A DNA stretch of 64,000 nt, taken from NCBI RefSeq assembly GCF_013408305.1, contig NZ_JACBZS010000001.1, forward strand, positions 2,852,001 to 2,916,000, read 5' to 3'. This DNA comes from Naumannella cuiyingiana. Its GTDB lineage: Bacteria; Actinomycetota; Actinomycetes; Propionibacteriales; Propionibacteriaceae. Positions within the stretch are counted from its first letter, which is position 1. Each line of letters opens with the position of its first letter. A program made the translations under genes and the position numbers. Below are positions 57,614-64,000 of the stretch, piece after piece. Below the pieces are notes generated by a model, which worked only from the letters and a program-made list of their open reading frames with translations, ran no database searches and was not told the DNA's origin.

Positions 57614-58102
57614 TCAGCCGATGTTGATCATGCCGTCCGCCTCCGAGGCCGGCAGCTCGGCCAGCGGCTGCTCAGCCGGACCCTCGACGACGGCGCCGTC
57701 GGTGATCGAGAAGACCGAGAAGTGGCACGGGCAGACGATTCCCTCGGCGCTGACCTCGCCGACCTCGCAGCCCTGATGGGTGCAGACGGGGGAGAAGGCC
57801 TTGAACTGGCCGGCCTCGGGCTGGGTGACGACCGCGACCCCGGGCAGGACGACGCCCCCGGCGACCGGGACGTCCTCGGCCCGGATGCCGGCGCCGCTCG
57901 CTCCGCTGTCGACCGGCGGCGACCCCGGGGTCGCCGGCTGTCGCTGTTCGGGCTCCTGCTCGGCCGGCGCGCAGGCGGTCGCGGCCAGTGCTCCGCCCGC
58001 GGCGATCAGCCCGCCGAGCGCCAGCACCCTGCGGCGGTCGGTCGTCGGTGGTTCGTCCGACGGGAGAGATGCGCCTGCGGCTCGGGTCGTGGGCTCCGTC
58101 AT
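57614..58102 (-). CDS. Rieske [2Fe-2S] protein, exported with Tat-like and lipobox signals
   Basis: A 162-residue protein. The N-terminus has a twin-arginine-like DRRRVLALGGLIAAGGALAATAC, which also ends in a lipobox-like Cys (about residue 44). After a Pro/Glu/Gln-rich linker comes a Rieske domain with CTHQGC (about residues 107-112) and CPCHFSVF (about 124-131), giving the two Cys and two His iron ligands. Such small Rieske proteins act as electron carriers to unknown partners. It is transcribed toward mmsA, and it is divergent from the monooxygenase cluster. Confidence 0.9.
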   Translation of the reverse strand: MTEPTTRAAGASLPSDEPPTTDRRRVLALGGLIAAGGALAATACAPAEQEPEQRQPATPGSPPVDSGASGAGIRAEDVPVAGGVVLPGVAVVTQPEAGQFKAFSPVCTHQGCEVGEVSAEGIVCPCHFSVFSITDGAVVEGPAEQPLAELPASEADGMINIG

Positions 58103-58210
58103 CTGAACGCCTTTCCATTCGGCGAGGTCGGGTGCGGCACATGTTAGGTGGCCGCCTTCGGGGCCGTGGACGCGCGAGCGAGACGCCGTCTCTCATGTCG
58201 GACACCGGGA

Positions 58211-58243
58211 TCAAAGTAAATAAAATCAGTTGAGATAGACCAC
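58211..58243. promoter_or_regulatory. AT-rich divergent promoter region
   Basis: About 33 bp with unusually low GC, containing TAAAAT (58221-58226) and GAGATAGA. It lies between the leftward Rieske gene and the rightward monooxygenase gene, and probably holds one or both promoters. Its exact elements are uncertain. Confidence 0.45.
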
Positions 58244-58263
58244 ATGAACCTGAGGCGGCACCG

Positions 58264-59328
58264 ATGAATGACCTGAACCCGACCGGCAGCCCGGCCCGTG
58301 GCCCGCTGCTGGGTCTGACGCTGGACGGATTCGGCACCCACCCCGAGGCCTGGCGGGCGACGCCCGGCGACCCGCGCCGGGTCTGGCGGGCGGACTTCGC
58401 GCTCGATCTCGTGCAGCGGGCCGAGGCGGCAGGGATCGACTTCGTGCTCTTCGGCGACGAGAACCGGACCGACGCGTCGCGTGGGCGCCTCGACCCGATC
58501 GTCCTCGCCGCGCGGATCGCACCGGTCACCACCGCGATCGGGCTCGTCGCGGAGACGGCGGTGAGCCATCGGGAGCCGTTCCACGTGGCGAAGGCGCTGG
58601 CCACGTTGGACCACATCTCGCGCGGCCGCGCCGGCTGGTCGGTCCAGGTCGACACGAGTGCCGCCGGGGCCGCGCGCGTCGGCCACCGGCCAGCGCCGAC
58701 CGCCGCCGAGGCGGGGCGCGAGGCCCGCGAGGTGGTCGAGGTCGTCCGTGCCCTGTGGGACTCCTGGGAGGACGATGCGGTGATCCGGGACCGCCCGACC
58801 GGCCGGTTCGTCGATCGCGACAAGCTGCACTACGTCGACTTCACGGGCGAGTTCTTCACCGTCAGGGGTCCGCTGATCACGCCCCGGCCACCGCAGGGCA
58901 ACCCGCCGGTGCTGGTGCGCTCCGGCGTACCCGACCCCGCCGCCGAACTGGCCGATGTGGTGACCGGCGATACCGGCCCGGCCGGCGCGCCGCGGCTGGC
59001 AGAACTCGAGGTGACGGTCGACGTGCGGGGCTCGCGGGCGCGCGCCCGGGCGGCGGAGCTGGCCGCGGCGTCCGCCGCCGAGACCGCCCCCGCCGACCGA
59101 CCGCGCTTCGTCGGGTCCGCCGCGGACCTCGCGACGCGGATCGGCGAACTGGCCGGCGACTTCGATGGCGTCCTGCTCCGGCCCGCCGTGACCGCGCTCG
59201 ACGTGCCGGTGATCACCGGCGTGGTCGTGCCCGACCTGATCGAGCGCGGCGTCCTGCACCGCACCGCGCCGGACCGGTTGCGCAACCGGTTCGGTCTGCC
59301 CGCCGCCGCCAACCGTTACGCGGCCTGA
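58264..59328 (+). CDS. LLM-class flavin-dependent oxidoreductase
   Basis: A 354-residue luciferase-like monooxygenase with a TIM-barrel fold. Seen here: GLTLDGFGTHPEAWR, VLFGDENR and ISRGRAGWSVQVDTS, a region seen in the NtaA/SnaA/DszA-like branch. Members use reduced flavin from a separate reductase to oxidise a substrate, often to cleave C-S or C-N bonds. It is the first gene of a cluster with a second monooxygenase and an ABC importer. No flavin reductase is in the window. Confidence 0.88.
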   Translation: MNDLNPTGSPARGPLLGLTLDGFGTHPEAWRATPGDPRRVWRADFALDLVQRAEAAGIDFVLFGDENRTDASRGRLDPIVLAARIAPVTTAIGLVAETAVSHREPFHVAKALATLDHISRGRAGWSVQVDTSAAGAARVGHRPAPTAAEAGREAREVVEVVRALWDSWEDDAVIRDRPTGRFVDRDKLHYVDFTGEFFTVRGPLITPRPPQGNPPVLVRSGVPDPAAELADVVTGDTGPAGAPRLAELEVTVDVRGSRARARAAELAAASAAETAPADRPRFVGSAADLATRIGELAGDFDGVLLRPAVTALDVPVITGVVVPDLIERGVLHRTAPDRLRNRFGLPAAANRYAA

Positions 59329-59370
59329 CGCCGCCCGGCCACGACCCGCCCCGACCGACAGGAGACGATC

Positions 59371-60753
59371 ATGACCGAGCCGACGACGCGCCGCGAGGTA
59401 CGCCTCGCGGCGCACTTCCCGGGGGTCAACCACCACACCGTGTGGTCGCACCCCGATGCCGGCAGCAACATCGACTTCGCCTCGTTCCGGCACCTCGCCC
59501 AGACCGCCGAGCGCGGCCTGTTCGACTTCTTCTTCCTCGCCGAGGGCCTGCGGCTGCGCGAGCGCAAGGGCCTGATCCACGACCTCGACGTCGTCGGCCG
59601 GCCCGACACCATCCCGGTGCTGGCCGCGCTCGCTGCGGTGACCGAGCGGCTGGGGCTGATCGGCACGATCAACGCGACCTTCAACGAGCCCGACCAACTG
59701 GCCAAGGAATTCGCCAGCCTCGACCTGCTCAGCGACGGGCGCGCCGGCTGGAACGTGGTCACCTCCTCCGACGCGTTCACCGGCGAGAACTTCCGCCGCG
59801 GCGGCTATCTCGACGCCGCCGATCGCTACGTCCGCGCCGCCGACCTGGTCGCCGCCGCCCGCCAGCTCTGGGACAGTTGGGACGACGACCCGATCGACCC
59901 GTTCGGCAAGGCGCTGCTGCGCGAGGGCGCCGTGCGCGACTTCTCGCGTACCTCCGAACAGTTCGACATCGCCGGCACCTTCGGCACGCCCCGCCCGGCC
60001 CAGGGGCACCCGGTCATCCTGCAGGCCGGCGACTCCGCCGACGGCCGCGACTTCGGCGCCCGGACGGCGGACGCGATCTTCGCGCGCTGGTGGGAGACGC
60101 CGGAGAAGCGCCGCGAGTCGTTCGCCGACTTCAAGCGCCGCGCGGCCTCCTTCGGTCGCGGCCCGGACGAGTTGTTGATCTTCCCCGGCGTCAGTTTCGC
60201 CCTCGGCGACACCGAGCAGGAGGCGCGCGAGAACGATCGGGAGATCCGGCGCGGCCAGATCACCCCGCAGACCGCGATCGCCCTGCTCGAACACGTCTGG
60301 AACCGCGACCTGTCCGGCTACGACCCGGACGGTCCGCTGCCCGCCATCGAGCCGGACCGCTCCGAGAAGGCGATCGTCAAGGGCCAGTCCCGCCGCAACG
60401 ACGCGCCCGACCTCGCCGACCGCTACCGCGCGATCGCCGCCGAGAAGAACCTCAGCATCCGCGAGTTGATCATCGAGGTGCAGGCCAGCCGGACCTTCGT
60501 CGGTACGCCGAAGACGGTCGCGCGGGCCCTCGCCGATGCCGTCGACAACGGCGAGGCCGACGGCTACATCCTGGTGCCGCACCTGATCCCCGCCGGGCTG
60601 GACGAGTTCGTCGACTCGGTGGTGCCGGAGCTGCAGGACCTCGGCGTCTATCGCACCGAGTATCCGGGGGAGACGCTGCGGGAGAACCTGGGGCTGCGCC
60701 CCGCCGGCGCCCAGCCGGTCGCCGATCCCGCCTCGCACCGGGTGGCATCGTGA
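59371..60753 (+). CDS. LLM-class flavin-dependent monooxygenase, NtaA/SnaA/DszA type
   Basis: A 460-residue member of the long luciferase-like family that includes nitrilotriacetate and dibenzothiophene-sulfone monooxygenases. The motifs HPDAGSNIDFASFRHLAQTAERG, FFLAEGLRLRERKG and SDGRAGWNVVTSSDAF are characteristic. The substrate is not readable. GACAGGAG lies before the ATG at 59371. It overlaps the next gene by 4 bp (GTGA), so oxidation and import are probably linked. Confidence 0.92.
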   Translation: MTEPTTRREVRLAAHFPGVNHHTVWSHPDAGSNIDFASFRHLAQTAERGLFDFFFLAEGLRLRERKGLIHDLDVVGRPDTIPVLAALAAVTERLGLIGTINATFNEPDQLAKEFASLDLLSDGRAGWNVVTSSDAFTGENFRRGGYLDAADRYVRAADLVAAARQLWDSWDDDPIDPFGKALLREGAVRDFSRTSEQFDIAGTFGTPRPAQGHPVILQAGDSADGRDFGARTADAIFARWWETPEKRRESFADFKRRAASFGRGPDELLIFPGVSFALGDTEQEARENDREIRRGQITPQTAIALLEHVWNRDLSGYDPDGPLPAIEPDRSEKAIVKGQSRRNDAPDLADRYRAIAAEKNLSIRELIIEVQASRTFVGTPKTVARALADAVDNGEADGYILVPHLIPAGLDEFVDSVVPELQDLGVYRTEYPGETLRENLGLRPAGAQPVADPASHRVAS

Positions 60754-62345
60754 CCGCCCGCAGGTACGCCCGCCTCGGGCTGGCGGCCCTCGGGGCAGGA
60801 CTGGCGCTCGCGCTCACCGCCTGCGGGGGCGCGGGCGGCAATCCCGCCGGGGACACGCCCTCGGAGTTCCGGTTCGCGCTCGCTTCGGACCCCGGCTGCC
60901 TGAACCCGCGGGTGGCGGGCAACAACGACGCGGCGTACCCGTCGCGACAGTTGGTCGACTCGCTGACCGACCAGGATCCCGAGACGGGCGAGATCGTTCC
61001 CTGGCTGGCCGAATCGTTCACCCAGTCCGACGACGCCAAGGAGTTCACGTTCAAGCTCCGGCCGGGGGTGACCTATTCCGACGGCACGCCGGTCGACGCC
61101 CGGTCGGTCAAGGACAACTTCGACGAGGTGATCCGCAACGGCGCCAGCCAGGGCACGTCGCTGCAGTTCCTCAGCGGGTACGCCGGCACCGACGTGGTCG
61201 ACGAGCTGACGGCGCGGGTCCGGTTCCGCGAGCCGAATGCGCAGTTCCTGCAGGCCTCGGCCAGCCACTTCCTCGGCCTGCTCGCGAAGTCCTCGCTGGA
61301 CACCGACCCGGCCGACCGGTGCGCGGGCAATCTGGTCGGCAGCGGCCCCTTCGTGCTGGAGTCGTACGCGGCGAACAGCGAGGTGGTGGAGACCCGCCGC
61401 GCCGACTATGACTGGGGCTCCTCGCTGTGGGCCCGCAAGGGCGCGGCGGCCAGCGACCGGCTGATCTTCCCGATCATCGCCGAGTCCGGGGTCCGGTCCG
61501 GCTCGCTGCGCTCCGGCCAGGTCGACGCGATCGGCGGCGTCGCGGCGCAGGACGAGCAGGCCCTGTCCGCCGCCGGTTTCACGCTGCAGTCGCGGCCCAA
61601 TCCGGGCGTGGTCTTCGGCCTGCGGTTCAACGTGAAGCGCCCGATCACCTCCGACGTGCGGGTCCGCCGGGCCTTCGCCAGGGCGATCGACGCCGGTGCG
61701 ATCACCTCGGCGGTGCTCAGCCCGAGCTTCCGCGCCGCGAGCAGCCCGATCGCTGCGAACACCCCCGGCTGGGTGGACCTGTCCGAGCAGTTGCGGCCCG
61801 ACCCGGCCGCCGCGGCGGCCCTGCTGGACGAGGCGGGCTGGCTTACCGGCCCGGACGGCATCCGCGTGAAGGACGGCGAACGGCTGCACCTGGTTGCCTA
61901 CTGGGGCACCAACTTCAATCCGAACCAGGCGGCGCTGGAGCTGCAGCAACAACAACTGCGCGCCGTGGGCATCGAACTGGAGCTGCGCCAGACCCAGATC
62001 GGCAAGCTCAACGAAACCCTCAGCACAGGTGACTTCGACCTGGCCTGGGGCAACTCGACCCGCCCCGATCCCGACATCCTGCGCAACATCTACTGGCAGG
62101 ACGGGGTGGCGCCCTACGGCATCGAGGACAAGGAGTTGATCAAGGAGTTCACCGCGCTGCAGCGGACCACCGACCGGGCGGCCCGGCTGCGGCATGCCGA
62201 GAATGCCCAGCGGATCATCATCGAGCAGGCCTACACCGCGCCGGTGTTCGAGTTGACCACCGTGCTGGGGCTGTCGAAACAGGCCCGCGACGTCCGGTTC
62301 GACTCCTACTCCCGGCTGCAGTTGCACGCCGCCCGGGTGGAGTGA
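60750..62345 (+). CDS. Dipeptide/nickel-type ABC transporter substrate-binding lipoprotein
   Basis: A 531-residue solute-binding protein of the SBP_bac_5 family. The signal peptide LGLAALGAGLALALTAC ends in a lipobox (Cys about residue 25), followed by GGAGG. The fold includes FTFKLRPGVTYSDGTPVDARSVKDNFD, the usual N-terminal signature. Its natural ligand is unknown, and the adjacent monooxygenases suggest an organic compound rather than a peptide. GTG at 60750 overlaps the preceding gene by 4 bp. Confidence 0.92.
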   Translation: MTARRYARLGLAALGAGLALALTACGGAGGNPAGDTPSEFRFALASDPGCLNPRVAGNNDAAYPSRQLVDSLTDQDPETGEIVPWLAESFTQSDDAKEFTFKLRPGVTYSDGTPVDARSVKDNFDEVIRNGASQGTSLQFLSGYAGTDVVDELTARVRFREPNAQFLQASASHFLGLLAKSSLDTDPADRCAGNLVGSGPFVLESYAANSEVVETRRADYDWGSSLWARKGAAASDRLIFPIIAESGVRSGSLRSGQVDAIGGVAAQDEQALSAAGFTLQSRPNPGVVFGLRFNVKRPITSDVRVRRAFARAIDAGAITSAVLSPSFRAASSPIAANTPGWVDLSEQLRPDPAAAAALLDEAGWLTGPDGIRVKDGERLHLVAYWGTNFNPNQAALELQQQQLRAVGIELELRQTQIGKLNETLSTGDFDLAWGNSTRPDPDILRNIYWQDGVAPYGIEDKELIKEFTALQRTTDRAARLRHAENAQRIIIEQAYTAPVFELTTVLGLSKQARDVRFDSYSRLQLHAARVE

Positions 62346-62347
62346 TC

Positions 62348-63301
62348 ATGGTTCGTCATCTCGCGCTGCGGATCGTCCAGGCACTCGGCGTGCTGTGGGC
62401 CGCGTACACGGTCGCGTTCCTGGTCCTGTACGCCCTGCCGGGTGACCCGGCCGCCCTGGTCGCGGCCGGCGGAGACCCGAGCGCATCCACCGCCACTCCC
62501 GAACAGATCGCCGAGCTGCGGGCGCGCTACGGCTGGGACCAGCCGGTGCCGGTGCAGTACGTGCAGCACCTCGCCGCGCTCGCCCGCGGCGACCTCGGCA
62601 GCTCGCCGCGGACCGGTTCGGTGGCCGCCTCGATCGGGCAGGCGATCTGGCCGACCGCCCAGATCGCGCTGCTCGCCACCGGGCTGAGCCTGCTCGGCGG
62701 CGGGGCGCTGGCGCTCGCCGCGACCCGCTTCCGCGTCGGTCCGGTACGCCAACTGCTGCTCGCCCTGCCGCCGCTCGGGGTCTCGGTGCCGAGCTTCTGG
62801 CTGGCGCTGATGCTGCTGCAGGTGTTCTCGTTCGGGCTCGGCTGGTTCCCGGCGTTCGGCAACGACGGCGCCGCCAGCCTGGTGCTGCCCGCGATCACCC
62901 TGGCGACGCTCGGCTCCGCGACCGTCGCGCAGGTCTACACCCGCAGCCTGGACGCCGAGGCGGCGCAGCCCTACGCCGAGACGGCGCTCACCAAGGGCGC
63001 CGGACCGGCGCGGGTGCTGTGGCACATCGGGCGCAACGCGGCGCTGCCCGCGCTCGCCGTCGCGGGCGTACTCGCCGGCCAGTTCCTGGGCGGCGCGGTG
63101 GTCACCGAGACGGTCTTCTCGCGGACCGGGCTGGGCCAGCTCACCGCGATGGCCGTCGCCACCCAGGACATCCCGCTCACGCTCGGGATCGTCGTGCTCG
63201 GCGCGGCCACGGTGGTCGTCGTGACGCTGCTCGTCGACCTGGTCCAGCCGCTGCTCGACCCGCGGTTGAGCCTCGCCCCGGTGCCAGGAGGCCGCTCGTG
63301 A
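62348..63301 (+). CDS. Dipeptide-type ABC transporter permease (DppB-like)
   Basis: A 317-residue permease with six helices, starting VRHLALRIVQALGVLWAAYTVAFLVLYALPGDPA, the typical DppB N-terminus. The coupling-loop region ETALTKGAGPARVLWHIGRNAALPAL is intact. The ATG at 62348 has GGAG five bases upstream; a GTG at 62342 that overlaps the previous stop would add two residues. It overlaps the next permease gene by 4 bp. Confidence 0.92.
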   Translation: MVRHLALRIVQALGVLWAAYTVAFLVLYALPGDPAALVAAGGDPSASTATPEQIAELRARYGWDQPVPVQYVQHLAALARGDLGSSPRTGSVAASIGQAIWPTAQIALLATGLSLLGGGALALAATRFRVGPVRQLLLALPPLGVSVPSFWLALMLLQVFSFGLGWFPAFGNDGAASLVLPAITLATLGSATVAQVYTRSLDAEAAQPYAETALTKGAGPARVLWHIGRNAALPALAVAGVLAGQFLGGAVVTETVFSRTGLGQLTAMAVATQDIPLTLGIVVLGAATVVVVTLLVDLVQPLLDPRLSLAPVPGGRS

Positions 63302-64000
63302 CCATCCTCGATCAACGCCTCACCGCGGCCGCCCCGGCAGCCGCCCGGGTCCGCGCCGCACGCGTCCGGCGCAGGCTGCGGGTACGCCCGACCGTCGTCC
63401 TCGCGATCGCCTGGCTCGCCGTCGTGCTGCTCGCCGCGCTCGCGCCGGGGCTGATCGCGCCCGGCGACCCGTACGCGGCCAACGGGGCCGACTCCCTGCT
63501 CGGCCCGAGCCCCGCGCACCCGTTCGGCACCGACCAGATCGGCCGCGATCTGCTCACCCGCGTCGTGCACGGCACCGGCCTGTCGGTGCAGGCGACCCTG
63601 GTCGCGGTCGGCTTCGGCCTGGTGGCGGGCGGGCTGCTCGGGCTGCTGGCCGGCACCGTCGGCGGCTGGCTCGACCAGCTCGCGATGCGCTTCGTGGACG
63701 TGCTGATGGCGTTCCCGGCGCTGCTGTTGTCGCTGGCCTTCATCACCGCGCTCGGCTTCGGCACCCTGAACGTGGCGATCGCCGTCGGCGCGGGCAGCAT
63801 CGCCGCCTCGGCGCGGGTGATGCGCGCCCAGGTGATGCGGGTGCGGCTGAGTCCCTTCGTCGAGGCCGCCGCCACCTCCGGCGCGCGCCGCCTGACGATC
63901 CTGCGGCGGCACGTGCTGCCGCACGCGATCGGGCCGGTGCTGGTCCTCGCCGTGCTCGACTTCGGCACCGCGATGCTCGCCGTCTCCTCGCTCAGCTTCC
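63298..64000 (+). CDS. Dipeptide-type ABC transporter permease (DppC-like), partial
   Basis: The first 234 codons of the second permease are inside the window, with the rest cut off by its right edge. The N-terminus is Arg-rich, then comes a helix ending IAPGDPYAANGADSLLGPSPAHPFGTDQIGRDLLTRVVHG, a hallmark of DppC. The EAA-like loop starts VEAAATSGARRLTILRRHVLPHAIGP. The GTG overlaps the preceding stop. ATP-binding subunit genes and possibly more oxidoreductase genes would be expected to the right. Confidence 0.92.
   Translation, partial: MTILDQRLTAAAPAAARVRAARVRRRLRVRPTVVLAIAWLAVVLLAALAPGLIAPGDPYAANGADSLLGPSPAHPFGTDQIGRDLLTRVVHGTGLSVQATLVAVGFGLVAGGLLGLLAGTVGGWLDQLAMRFVDVLMAFPALLLSLAFITALGFGTLNVAIAVGAGSIAASARVMRAQVMRVRLSPFVEAAATSGARRLTILRRHVLPHAIGPVLVLAVLDFGTAMLAVSSLSF

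Overview
The window is high-GC (around 70 percent) DNA from an actinobacterium. Support comes from several directions: the gene complement (SepF, a Wag31-type DivIVA, a mycothiol-dependent-isomerase fold protein, a PdtaR-like ANTAR regulator), frequent GTG starts, many apparently leaderless genes, and a gene order (polA, liv operon, ANTAR regulator, pyk, then rpsA, coaE, uvrB, uvrA) that I recall from Streptomyces and relatives but have not checked here. A member of the Propionibacteriales is my best guess, but the sequence alone does not prove it.

Layout. Bases 1-788 hold the start of a MoxR ATPase gene on the minus strand. Bases 977-20344 are a long dcw (division and cell wall) cluster on the plus strand: mraZ, rsmH, an ftsL-like gene, ftsI, murE, murF, mraY, murD, ftsW, murG, murC, ftsQ, a YdcZ-type transporter gene, ftsZ, pgeF, sepF, yggT and divIVA. 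It is preceded by five tandem 10-bp repeats that look like the MraZ operator and closed by a strong hairpin terminator. Most of these genes overlap by 4 bp, so translation is probably coupled. Next come a DksA/TraR zinc-finger gene, lspA, an rluD-type gene, pyk, tRNA-Leu(CAA) on the minus strand, an ANTAR response regulator and a complete branched-chain amino acid ABC operon (25040-30712), then polA.

Bases 33506-36675 are more individual: an unrecognised membrane protein with tandem repeats in its tail, then a drug-efflux MFS gene on the opposite strand. Core genes resume with rpsA and coaE. An odd overlapping pair follows, a PrsW-like membrane protein with a zinc ribbon at each end and a QQP-repeat membrane protein, and then uvrB. 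A TerC-family gene is preceded by what I read as a yybP-ykoY manganese riboswitch. A metallo-beta-lactamase-fold gene and a DinB/MDMPI-fold gene lie on the minus strand before uvrA, and a LuxR-type two-component system lies opposite a CPBP protease gene and a marR gene.

The right end is catabolic. A minus-strand valine-degradation operon (mmsA, an acyl-CoA dehydrogenase, mmsB, an enoyl-CoA hydratase) is followed by a Rieske lipoprotein gene. A plus-strand cluster of two luciferase-like monooxygenases plus a dipeptide-type ABC importer then runs off the window at 64000. Together the liv operon and the mms operon would let the cell import and oxidise branched-chain amino acids.

I found no CRISPR array, rRNA, transposase, prophage or obvious defence system. 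The observations most worth pursuing are the Mn2+ riboswitch candidate, the MraZ repeat operator, a highly iterated octamer GGTACGCC, the consistent leaderless promoter architecture, the PrsW-like/QQP pair and the monooxygenase/importer cluster.
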